64,000 nt of DNA from positions 1 through 64,000 of the forward strand of contig CANCVB010000007.1 in assembly GCA_947381415.1 (NCBI GenBank), given 5' to 3'. Shown here piece by piece: positions 57,321-64,000 of this stretch. Position 1 is the first letter of the stretch. The number at the start of each line of letters is the position of its first letter. The translations under genes and the position numbers were made by a program. The notes beneath the pieces were generated by a model, which was not told where the DNA came from, ran no database searches, and saw only the letters and a program-made list of their open reading frames with translations. The stretch comes from Burkholderiales bacterium (GTDB lineage: Bacteria > Pseudomonadota > Gammaproteobacteria > Burkholderiales > Burkholderiaceae_C).

Positions 57321-57853
57321 CACACGTCATTTCATTTGTGGGTTCGTCTGGGGTGGGCAAAACCACTTTGATTGAAAAGTTAATTCCCCTGTTCAAGCTT
57401 AGGGGTTTTCGGGTGTCAACTGTGAAGCACAGTCACCACCATGTCGAAACTGATCAGCCCGGAAAAGACACCTGGCGAATGAAAACGGCAGGGGCATTTG
57501 AGGTGGTCTTGGTATCTGACGGGCAATGGGTTTTACAGCGTAGCTTTGAGAAGCCCTATGAGATGTCCATCCATGAAATCTTGTCGCAAATGTATGACGG
57601 CGTAGACTGGATATTTGTTGAGGGCTATAAACACAGTGATCTGCTGAAACTTGAAGTGATTTCTCCGGTTGGAGACGCTACCCCTCCCTTATTCCTCTCT
57701 GACGATTTTGTGACTGCCATCGCTTGTGATAACAGCGAACCCGATTCGTTAATAACTTCGTTGCCAGTCTTTCCTTTAGACCGTCCCGATTTGATTGCAG
57801 ATTGGATGACCCAGAACCAAGATCGGTTTTTGTATTCTTTGCCACATGTATGA
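57317..57853 (+). CDS. mobB: Molybdopterin-guanine dinucleotide biosynthesis protein MobB
   Basis: A 178-residue GTPase that assists MobA in adding GMP to molybdopterin. P-loop VGSSGVGKTTLIEKL (Gly9-Thr16), then TVKHSHHHVETDQPGKDTWRMKTAGA. The ATG overlaps the thrC stop by 4 bases and its own stop overlaps moeA. No mobA is in view. Confidence 0.95.
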   Translation: MTHVISFVGSSGVGKTTLIEKLIPLFKLRGFRVSTVKHSHHHVETDQPGKDTWRMKTAGAFEVVLVSDGQWVLQRSFEKPYEMSIHEILSQMYDGVDWIFVEGYKHSDLLKLEVISPVGDATPPLFLSDDFVTAIACDNSEPDSLITSLPVFPLDRPDLIADWMTQNQDRFLYSLPHV

Positions 57854-59094
57854 ACTCCTCAAACTTGCTTTCTCTTGACCATGCGCTTGACATGCTGTTG
57901 TCATTCGCAAAACCCCTTCAGAGAGTGGACACTACCTCCACCTTCGATTCAGATGGTCGCGTTCTTGCACAAGATCTAGTGTCAGACATACAGGTTCCCG
58001 CGTTCAACAATTCAGCCATGGACGGGTATGCCTTGCGAATTGCTGACTTGCAAGCCCATAGTGGCGTATTGAAAATCGGACAGCATATTTTTGCGGGACA
58101 AACGCCCTCTGTGCTTGGTCTAGGGCAAGCTGCTCGTATATTTACTGGCGCACCTATACCTGCTGGTGCAGACGCTGTGGTGATGCAAGAAGATGCTGTT
58201 CTAGTGGGCGAAGATCAAATAAGCTTTAAGCGAACGCCTGTATTGGGGCAATGCATTCGTCGAAGTGGCGAGGATATTCAAAAAAACAGCATCTTGCTAC
58301 CCAAAGGCACACGTCTCAATCCCGTCAGTCTGGGTCTTGCGGCCAGTATCGGCTGCGCATCTCTAACGGTCAGTGATGCGCCTAAAGTGGCTCTGTTCTC
58401 TACGGGTGATGAATTGGTTATGCCTGGCGATATAGAGCCCAATTTACTTCCCGCTGGGTCCATCTTTAATTCCAACCGATTCTTTCTTAAAACGCTTTTA
58501 CAACGCTTGGGTTGTCAAGTGACTGACATGGGCAATGTACCCGATGACCTTGGTAAAACCACTTCTGCGTTTTCGGATGCGGCCAAAGCGCACGATCTCA
58601 TATTGAGCAGTGGTGGCGTTTCAGTGGGTGAGGCTGACTTTGTCAAGCCCGCTGTCCAAGCCCTTGGCCAATTACAGCTTTGGTCCTTATCCATGAAGCC
58701 CGGTAAACCCTTTGCCTATGGGCATGTGAATTCTCAAGCCAACCCTTTGAAGCAAGCTCACTTTATCGGATTGCCCGGAAACCCGGTATCAAGCTTGGTT
58801 ACTTTTATGTTGTTGGTTCGCCCTTTTGTCTTGTCTCTTCAAGGCTGTGAAAAGCTTTCTGTGAAACCTGCTTTGCTAAGAGCTGATTTTGCATGGTCTA
58901 AAGCTGATAAGCGCCGAGAATTTCTCCGTGCCAAACGCAATGACAATGGTGGATTGGACTTGTTTCCTAACCAAAGTTCTGGTGTTTTAACCTCAGCTGT
59001 ATGGGGAGATGGTTTGATTGACAATCCACCCGAAACAACCATTGCGGTTGGCGACTTGGTAAGTTTCCTCTCATTCACAGATTTGATGTCATGA
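57850..59094 (+). CDS. moeA: Molybdopterin molybdenumtransferase MoeA
   Basis: A 414-residue enzyme inserting molybdate into adenylated molybdopterin. N-terminal VPAFNNSAMDGYALR, GAPIPAGADAVVMQED, STGDELVMPGD, the catalytic ILSSGGVSVGEADFVK and GLPGNPVSSLVTF are diagnostic. ATG 57850 overlaps the mobB stop by 4 bases; its own stop overlaps moaD by 4. Confidence 0.95.
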   Translation: MNSSNLLSLDHALDMLLSFAKPLQRVDTTSTFDSDGRVLAQDLVSDIQVPAFNNSAMDGYALRIADLQAHSGVLKIGQHIFAGQTPSVLGLGQAARIFTGAPIPAGADAVVMQEDAVLVGEDQISFKRTPVLGQCIRRSGEDIQKNSILLPKGTRLNPVSLGLAASIGCASLTVSDAPKVALFSTGDELVMPGDIEPNLLPAGSIFNSNRFFLKTLLQRLGCQVTDMGNVPDDLGKTTSAFSDAAKAHDLILSSGGVSVGEADFVKPAVQALGQLQLWSLSMKPGKPFAYGHVNSQANPLKQAHFIGLPGNPVSSLVTFMLLVRPFVLSLQGCEKLSVKPALLRADFAWSKADKRREFLRAKRNDNGGLDLFPNQSSGVLTSAVWGDGLIDNPPETTIAVGDLVSFLSFTDLMS

Positions 59095-59342
59095 AAGTCA
59101 CTCTTCGTTTTTTTTCCTCTCTGAGAGAACAGCTTGGCTTTAGCCAACTTGAATACGATACCCAAGCCGCCAACTTAGCCCTGTTGCGGCAGGAGTTAAT
59201 GCAATCCAGTCCCGTATTTTCCCAAGCCTTGATGTCTGGAAAAGCGATTCGCATGGCTATCAATCAAGAAGTTTGCGATGAGTCCATGTTGTTATCTGAG
59301 GGATGTGAAGTGGCCTTTTTCCCTCCTGTGACGGGTGGTTGA
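59091..59342 (+). CDS. moaD: Molybdopterin synthase sulfur carrier subunit MoaD
   Basis: An 83-residue ubiquitin-like protein ending VTGG; the terminal Gly-Gly is the thiocarboxylated site that donates sulfur to precursor Z in the MoaE active site. Start FSLREQLGFSQLEY and EVAFFPPVTGG are typical. ATG overlaps the moeA stop. Confidence 0.95.
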   Translation: MKVTLRFFSSLREQLGFSQLEYDTQAANLALLRQELMQSSPVFSQALMSGKAIRMAINQEVCDESMLLSEGCEVAFFPPVTGG

Positions 59343-59343
59343 T

Positions 59344-59826
59344 ATGTCATTTGAAGTTCGCATTCAAACCCACGACTTTGACTTGAGTCAAGAGATTGCT
59401 CAATTGCGAGCGGGGCAGGCTTCGGTAGGTGCTGTTTGTGCGTTTGTGGGCACGGTAAGAGACCGAAACGATGGCGATCAAGTTTCAACCTTGGAGCTTG
59501 AGCATTACCCAGGCATGACGGAAAAATCCATACAACGCATGATGCTTGATGCTCAAAAGAGATTTGATATTATTTCTTCTAAAGTAATACATAGGGTGGG
59601 ACTGCTTAACCCTTTAGAGCAAATTGTCTTGGTTGCAGTCACTTCTGCCCACAGGGGGCAAAGTTTTCAAGCATGTGAATTTCTCATGGATTATTTGAAA
59701 ACACAAGCGCCTTTTTGGAAAAAAGAAACTGGCCCCTTAGGTTCTCATTGGGTGGATGCAAGGGTAAGCGATGACCATGCCATGGCGAGATGGGGTATCG
59801 TTTCTCAAAACGCCATCGAAAGTTAA
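59344..59826 (+). CDS. moaE: Molybdopterin synthase catalytic subunit MoaE
   Basis: A 160-residue enzyme that with MoaD forms molybdopterin. GAVCAFVGTVRDRNDGDQVSTLELEHYPGM and HRVGLLNPLEQIVLVAVTSAHRGQSFQACEFLMDYLKTQAPFWKKE supply the conserved active-site Lys. ATG 59344 follows the moaD stop by one base. It ends the overlapping run. Confidence 0.95.
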   Translation: MSFEVRIQTHDFDLSQEIAQLRAGQASVGAVCAFVGTVRDRNDGDQVSTLELEHYPGMTEKSIQRMMLDAQKRFDIISSKVIHRVGLLNPLEQIVLVAVTSAHRGQSFQACEFLMDYLKTQAPFWKKETGPLGSHWVDARVSDDHAMARWGIVSQNAIES

Positions 59827-59842
59827 CTGCGCTGTCCGCTGC

Positions 59843-59870
59843 CTTGAATTCCTCTCGGACTGCCTCACCT
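59843..59870 (+). promoter_or_regulatory. Candidate heat-shock (sigma-32-type) promoter of clpB
   Basis: CTTGAA (59843-59848) matches the -35 element, and CCTCACCT (59863-59870) matches five of seven fixed bases of CCCCATnT, with a 14-base spacer, the range of sigma-32 promoters. It lies 32 bases before the clpB ATG, in the only gap of this run. Confidence 0.5.
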
Positions 59871-59901
59871 AAAGAGAATAGTTCAAGAATAAAGGACACC
59901 T

Positions 59902-62496
59902 ATGCGGCTCGATAAATTAACAACCAAATTTCAAGAGGCGCTTTCCGACGCCCAGTCGTTAGTACTTGCCAAAGACCAAGCATATATTGAGCCTTGCCAT
60001 CTGTTGGTAGCAATGTTGCGTCAAGAGGATGGTCCTCGAGCATTGCTGGTTCGTTCCGGAGTCAATATTGCAGGATTACTTAAAGACAGTGAAGAAGCCA
60101 TCGCCAAACTCCCTGAAGTACATGGACAAGACCAAGTCCAGGTTGGGCGAGATTTAGTGACATTGATGCAAGCAGCTGAAAAAGAGTCTCTTAAAAAAGG
60201 TGATCAATTTGTTGCCAGTGAAATGTTCTTATTGGCCTTGTCTGACTCAAACTCCCAATTAGGGAACACCGCTCGAAAGCATGGCTTAACCAGACAAGGA
60301 TTTGCGTCTGCTGTCGAGTCCCTCAGAGGTGGACAAACCATAAAGTCAGCTGATGAGGAAAGTCAGCGCGGAGCGTTGAAAAAATACACCCTAGATTTAA
60401 CCGAACGTGCAAGATTGGGTAAGTTAGATCCCGTTATTGGCCGCGATGATGAAATCCGGCGTGCAATACAAGTCTTGCAACGGCGAAGCAAAAACAACCC
60501 TGTATTGATTGGTGAGCCAGGGGTCGGCAAAACAGCGATTGTGGAAGGATTGGCTCAACGCATTGTTGCTGGGGAAGTGCCCGACTCATTGAAGGGGAAA
60601 CGTGTTTTATCGCTGGACATGGCCTCGCTTCTGGCAGGTGCAAAGTTCAGAGGTGATTTTGAGGAGCGTCTCAAAAGTGTTCTGACCGAACTGGCCAAAG
60701 ACGAAGGCCAAACCATCGTTTTTATTGATGAAATTCATACCATGGTGGGCGCTGGCAAGGCCGAGGGTGCGATGGATGCAGGCAATATGCTCAAGCCTGC
60801 ATTGGCTCGAGGGGAGTTGCATTGTGTAGGGGCTACTACGCTGGATGAATATCGCCGGTTTATTGAAAAAGATGCGGCGCTAGAGCGTCGTTTCCAAAAA
60901 ATCATTGTTGCAGAACCTTCTGTAGAGGCCACTATCGCTATTTTGCGCGGCTTGCAAGAAAAATATGAAGTGCACCATGGTGTTGAAATAACAGACCCAG
61001 CTATCGTGGCAGCTGCCGAGCTTTCTCATCGATACATTACCGACCGTTTTCTTCCCGATAAAGCGATTGATTTAATTGATGAAGCTGCAGCCAAAATCAA
61101 GATAGAAATCGACTCTAAGCCCGAAGTAATGGACAAGTTAGACCGCAGACTCATTCAGTTGAAGATCGAACGGGAAGCGGTTCGTAAAGAAAAGGATGAG
61201 GCATCACAAAAGAGGATGGCCTTGATCGAAGAAGAGATTTTGAAACTCCAGCGGGAATACGCGGATTTGGAAGAAGTGTGGAAGTCTGAAAAAGCGCAAG
61301 CGCAAGGCGGGGCGGTCATCAAAGAGGAAATCGACCGTACACGTTTTCAAATTGAGGAGCTTAAGCGCAAAGGTGATTTCAACAAGGTGGCTGAGCTTCA
61401 ATACGGCAAATTACCTGAGCTCGAAAAACGAATGAAGGCTGCAAATGCTGTCGGCCTCATTGAAGGGCAAGACCACCCTATGCGCCTGCTTCGCACCCAA
61501 GTCGGTGCTGAGGAGATTGCAGAAGTTGTGGCCAGAGCGACAGGTATTCCAGTCTCAAAATTGATGCAAGGCGAGCGTGAAAAACTGTTGTTGATGGAAG
61601 AGCGCTTACATGCCCGCGTGGTTGGTCAGGATGAGGCTATCGTTGCTGTGTCAAATGCTATTCGTCGCAGTCGTGCGGGTTTGAGCGATCCCTCTAGGCC
61701 GACGGGATCGTTCCTGTTTTTAGGTCCTACGGGGGTGGGTAAAACGGAGTTATGTAAGGCGCTAGCTGGATTTTTATTTGACAGTGAGGATCATTTGGTT
61801 CGTATTGATATGAGTGAATTCATGGAGAAACATTCTGTGAGCAAACTCATCGGCGCGCCTCCGGGCTATGTTGGCTACGACGAGGGTGGGTACCTTACAG
61901 AAATAGTTCGCCGCAATCCGTACTCAGTCATTTTGATGGACGAGATTGAAAAGGCCCATCCTGATGTGTTCAATATTCTTTTGCAAGTTTTGGATGACGG
62001 TCGATTAACCGATGGTCAAGGGCGCACGGTGGATTTCAAAAATTCAGTGATAGCCATGACGTCCAATATTGGCTCTCAGCTGATTCAAAAAATGGCTGGG
62101 GCTGATTACCTGGATATCAAGGAAGCCGTTTGGGATGAATTGAAGAACCATTTCAGGCCTGAGTTTTTGAACCGAATAGATGAAACGGTCGTCTTTCATT
62201 CGCTTGATGCTGCACACATTGCCAAGATTGCGGATATTCAACTCAAAATTCTTTCTGATCGGTTATCCCGCATCGATTTGGGTATGGATGTTTCTCGTGC
62301 GGCACTCGAGGAGTTGGCGAAAGTGGGCTTCGACCCTGTATTTGGGGCAAGGCCACTTAAACGTGCGATTCAACAACGCATTGAAAATCCACTCTCGAAG
62401 ATGCTCTTGGAGGGTAAATTTGGCCCCCATGACACTATCCATATCAACGTGGACCCCATACTTTCCCCTGGGGAGTTCATGTTCTCTAAATCTTAG
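59902..62496 (+). CDS. clpB: ATP-dependent disaggregase ClpB
   Basis: An 864-residue Hsp100 hexamer that extracts proteins from aggregates with DnaK. N-domain (about 1-145); first AAA+ with Walker A GEPGVGKT at 204-211; coiled-coil middle domain (about 400-520, [19 protein letters not shown]); second AAA+ with Walker A GPTGVGKT at 608-615. Length matches E. coli ClpB (857). AAAGGA ribosome binding site before the ATG. It has its own candidate heat-shock promoter although it directly follows the molybdopterin genes. Confidence 0.97.
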   Translation: MRLDKLTTKFQEALSDAQSLVLAKDQAYIEPCHLLVAMLRQEDGPRALLVRSGVNIAGLLKDSEEAIAKLPEVHGQDQVQVGRDLVTLMQAAEKESLKKGDQFVASEMFLLALSDSNSQLGNTARKHGLTRQGFASAVESLRGGQTIKSADEESQRGALKKYTLDLTERARLGKLDPVIGRDDEIRRAIQVLQRRSKNNPVLIGEPGVGKTAIVEGLAQRIVAGEVPDSLKGKRVLSLDMASLLAGAKFRGDFEERLKSVLTELAKDEGQTIVFIDEIHTMVGAGKAEGAMDAGNMLKPALARGELHCVGATTLDEYRRFIEKDAALERRFQKIIVAEPSVEATIAILRGLQEKYEVHHGVEITDPAIVAAAELSHRYITDRFLPDKAIDLIDEAAAKIKIEIDSKPEVMDKLDRRLIQLKIEREAVRKEKDEASQKRMALIEEEILKLQREYADLEEVWKSEKAQAQGGAVIKEEIDRTRFQIEELKRKGDFNKVAELQYGKLPELEKRMKAANAVGLIEGQDHPMRLLRTQVGAEEIAEVVARATGIPVSKLMQGEREKLLLMEERLHARVVGQDEAIVAVSNAIRRSRAGLSDPSRPTGSFLFLGPTGVGKTELCKALAGFLFDSEDHLVRIDMSEFMEKHSVSKLIGAPPGYVGYDEGGYLTEIVRRNPYSVILMDEIEKAHPDVFNILLQVLDDGRLTDGQGRTVDFKNSVIAMTSNIGSQLIQKMAGADYLDIKEAVWDELKNHFRPEFLNRIDETVVFHSLDAAHIAKIADIQLKILSDRLSRIDLGMDVSRAALEELAKVGFDPVFGARPLKRAIQQRIENPLSKMLLEGKFGPHDTIHINVDPILSPGEFMFSKS

Positions 62497-62504
62497 TTTC
62501 AAAT

Positions 62505-62533
62505 GAAAAAGGGTCGCAGCTGCGACCCTTTTC
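62505..62533. terminator. Bidirectional terminator between clpB and the SWIB gene
   Basis: The perfect palindrome AAAAGGGTCGCA/TGCGACCCTTTT (62507-62532) has A-run and T-run flanks and can terminate both convergent genes. Confidence 0.85.
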
Positions 62534-62551
62534 AAAGACTTGCTAGTAAGC

Positions 62552-63049
62552 TTATGACAGGTGCTTACCAATCAAGCTTGCCAGCTCAAACATAGTCACT
62601 TGCGATTTGCCAAACACAGCTTTGAGTTTGTCATCTGCATTGATATTGCGCTTATTGACTTTGTCTTGCAAAGCGTGTTTCTTAATGTATGTCCACAGTT
62701 TGCTGACGACTTCAGTGCGCGCCAACGGTGTAGAGCCTACAACAGCGGCTAATGCGGCACTTGGTGTCAATGGTTTCATAAAGGCAGCATTAGGGGTGCG
62801 CTTTTTGGCAGGCGCCTTCTTAACCACTTTTTTAGCGGCTTTTTTAGCGACTATTTTCTTGGCAGGAGCTTTTTTAGCTGCTACTTTTTTGGCAGGTGCT
62901 TTTTTCGCAGGAGCCTTTTTAGCGGGTGCTTTTTTGGCTGCTACTTTTTTAGCTGGGGCTTTTTTTGCTACGGGCTTTTTAGCGGGCGCTTTTTTAGCGG
63001 GAGATTTTTTTGCAGTTGTTTTTTTTGCTGCTTTCTTTGCAGTTGCCAT
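62552..63049 (-). CDS. Histone-H1-like Lys/Ala-rich protein with C-terminal SWIB domain
   Basis: A 165-residue protein with two parts. Residues 1-85 are almost only Lys, Ala, Pro, Val and contain twelve consecutive xxAKK pentapeptides (11-70), like bacterial H1 homologues. Residues about 86-165 are a SWIB/MDM2 domain ([58 protein letters not shown]). The tail should bind DNA; SWIB domains occur in chromatin factors and in chlamydial proteins. I chose ATG 63049 (MATAKK), 9 bases after AAGGA; an ATG 6 bases earlier is possible. Likely a nucleoid protein; function inferred. Confidence 0.88.
   Translation of the reverse strand: MATAKKAAKKTTAKKSPAKKAPAKKPVAKKAPAKKVAAKKAPAKKAPAKKAPAKKVAAKKAPAKKIVAKKAAKKVVKKAPAKKRTPNAAFMKPLTPSAALAAVVGSTPLARTEVVSKLWTYIKKHALQDKVNKRNINADDKLKAVFGKSQVTMFELASLIGKHLS
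62840..63019 (-). repeat. Twelve 15-bp tandem units encoding xxAKK
   Basis: A run of 180 bases made of twelve in-frame 15-base units ([20 protein letters not shown] and so on) inside the SWIB gene. The units vary at the first two residues and in codon use, and unit number may change by slippage or recombination. Confidence 0.85.
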
Positions 63050-63402
63050 TTTCATTTTCCTTCTAGAAGTGAGTGAAACGCCGCTAGCTTTATTGCTTTT
63101 GTCGGCAGTCCTAATCCTAATAGAGAAACTGCCTTTTTTCCATTCCACGCGATTTTTTCCTCTAAGGCATGTTGTTTTCTTTTTTTTAGATTGCCGGACC
63201 TAGGAGGCGGATTTTTTGTAAATTATTTTTTTAACGATGCAAATTTTATATTCATAATACGAAATTATATTTGTAAGTCTATGTTTTTAAATGTATATTT
63301 ATATTTCATCTATAAGACATAAGAGGCTTGCTAACTCTTATATAAGATATACAATTCACCAAAACCCACCCTTGATTCAAAAAACCACCATTGGAGTTAG
63401 CA
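63050..63402. other. AT-rich intergenic region between the SWIB gene and aceA
   Basis: A 353-base gap holding the divergent control regions. The part from about 63195 to 63315 is extremely AT-rich, with many overlapping TATAAT-like strings on the minus strand but no clear -35/-10 pair, and may act as an UP element or as a site for AT-binding nucleoid proteins. The inverted repeat at 63319-63341 lies on the aceA side. A minus-strand frame extends the SWIB gene by about 33 codons into the gap, but it has no ribosome binding site and I treat it as leader. I see no other gene or RNA. Confidence 0.6.
63311..63347. promoter_or_regulatory. Inverted and direct repeats upstream of aceA
   Basis: ATAAGAG (63319-63325) and CTCTTAT (63335-63341) are perfect 7-base arms with a 9-base spacer. 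TATAAGA occurs as a direct repeat at 63311-63317 and 63341-63347, exactly 30 bases apart, about three helix turns. The position, 60-90 bases before aceA, suits an operator for glyoxylate-cycle control. Confidence 0.45.
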
Positions 63403-64000
63403 ATGCCACAAAACATCACCGAGCAATTGAGCCGCGAGCAACAGATCAGCGCCCTTGAAAAAGACTGGGCTACCAACCCCCGTTGGAAAGGGATCAAAAG
63501 GGGTTATTCCGCAGCGGATGTGGTTCGCTTGCGCGGGTCGTTCCCCATCGAATACACCTTGTCTCGTCGAGGTGCTGAGAAGCTTTGGGATCTGGTCAAT
63601 AACGAACCCTATGTGAACTGTCTTGGCGCGTTGACCGGTGGTCAAGCGATGCAACAAGTCAAAGCTGGTATCAAGGCGATTTATCTTTCGGGTTGGCAAG
63701 TCGCTGCAGACAACAATTCATATGCATCCATGTACCCAGATCAATCCTTGTATCCAGTTGATTCGGTGCCTACAGTTGTTGAACGTATCAACAACACTTT
63801 CCGCAGAGCAGATGAAATCCAATGGTCAAAAGGTTTGAATCCCTCTGACAAAGCGTACATCGATTACTTTGCGCCTATTGTTGCGGATGCAGAAGCGGGA
63901 TTTGGCGGCGTGCTGAATGCTTTTGAATTAATGAAGGCCATGATCCGTGCGGGCGCAGGTGGCGTGCATTTTGAAGATCAATTGGCCTCTGTCAAAAAAT
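63403..64000 (+). CDS. aceA: Isocitrate lyase (N-terminal part, runs off the window)
   Basis: The first 199 residues of an isocitrate lyase, open to the right edge. [73 protein letters not shown] and [37 protein letters not shown] match the family; the Asp and Glu in ADAEAGFGG are metal or active-site residues. GGAG at 63393-63396 precedes the ATG. It splits isocitrate to glyoxylate and succinate, allowing growth on acetate and fatty acids. The catalytic KKCGH motif lies beyond the window. Confidence 0.95.
   Translation, partial: MPQNITEQLSREQQISALEKDWATNPRWKGIKRGYSAADVVRLRGSFPIEYTLSRRGAEKLWDLVNNEPYVNCLGALTGGQAMQQVKAGIKAIYLSGWQVAADNNSYASMYPDQSLYPVDSVPTVVERINNTFRRADEIQWSKGLNPSDKAYIDYFAPIVADAEAGFGGVLNAFELMKAMIRAGAGGVHFEDQLASVKK

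Noticed and set aside
57318-59826. Molybdopterin block as a recent insertion into the threonine operon
   Set aside because: Base composition is like its neighbours and the overlaps are exact stop/start couplings, with no repeats or integrase at either edge.
62840-63019. Possible CRISPR or other spacer array
   Set aside because: The 15-base units are in-frame, have no spacers and encode the AKK tail of a protein.
62607-63203. A 198-codon plus-strand frame rich in Phe/Leu/Ala across the SWIB gene
   Set aside because: The hydrophobic look is the reverse complement of Lys/Ala repeats; it is not a membrane protein.

Overview
The window reads as a piece of a betaproteobacterial chromosome, most likely order Burkholderiales and probably family Comamonadaceae (freshwater Limnohabitans/Rhodoferax-like). 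I infer this from protein character and gene order, not from a database search. The indications are priB inside the rpsF-rpsR-rplI operon, the order HU - tRNA-Val - PpiD - tRNA-His, pst-phoU-phoB-phoR in one run, surE-pcm-nlpD-rlmD, a zinc-free type B L31 next to rho, and a Lys/Ala-rich SWIB protein. Almost every base lies in a recognisable core gene. I see no rRNA, insertion sequence, prophage, CRISPR array, toxin-antitoxin pair or defence island.

Layout. 0-3.5 kb: the 3' end of a phosphate-selective porin, a stand-alone MnmC oxidoreductase domain, YggX, DsbB and ArgA. 3.5-13.3 kb: HrpA helicase, then a leftward block CysB-like regulator, CbiX, LptG and LptF, then a rightward pepA-holC-small ORF block. 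13.4-22.9 kb: a branched-chain amino acid binding protein, then the phosphate locus, with ppx transcribed away from pstSCAB-phoU-phoB-phoR across a candidate Pho box. 22.9-28.1 kb (leftward): a MATE transporter, a large multi-spanning membrane protein, L31, Rho and thioredoxin. 28.2-37.1 kb (rightward): dnaE, pgsA, a tartrate/D-malate dehydrogenase-like enzyme, HU, two tRNA genes, PpiD and a class V aminotransferase. 37.2-44.2 kb: a PuuD-type membrane protein, a quinone oxidoreductase, surE-pcm-nlpD-rlmD, a Bax-inhibitor-1 protein and a GlcG/HbpS-like protein. 44.2-53.3 kb: the divergent ppsR/ppsA pair, the rpsF-priB-rpsR-rplI operon, dnaB, and a leftward Bcp/PIN-PhoH pair and Mth938-like protein. 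53.3-62.5 kb: a tightly packed run alaA-hom-thrC-mobB-moeA-moaD-moaE followed by clpB with a heat-shock-type promoter. 62.5-64 kb: the SWIB protein, a very AT-rich gap and the start of isocitrate lyase.

Themes. Phosphate is the strongest: porin, high-affinity ABC uptake, PhoU/PhoB/PhoR control and exopolyphosphatase all fall within the first 23 kb. A second theme is envelope assembly and folding (DsbB, LptFG, PpiD, NlpD, PgsA). A third is C3/C2 carbon metabolism (PpsA with PpsR, isocitrate lyase, glyoxylate-type aminotransferase, tartrate/malate dehydrogenase). GC content falls from the left end to the rest of the window. I found no convincing wholly new system. The most unusual points are the absence of rpoS between nlpD and rlmD, the twelve-unit xxAKK/SWIB protein with the AT-rich regulatory gap beside it, the fusion of threonine and molybdenum-cofactor genes into one overlapping run, and several candidate operators.
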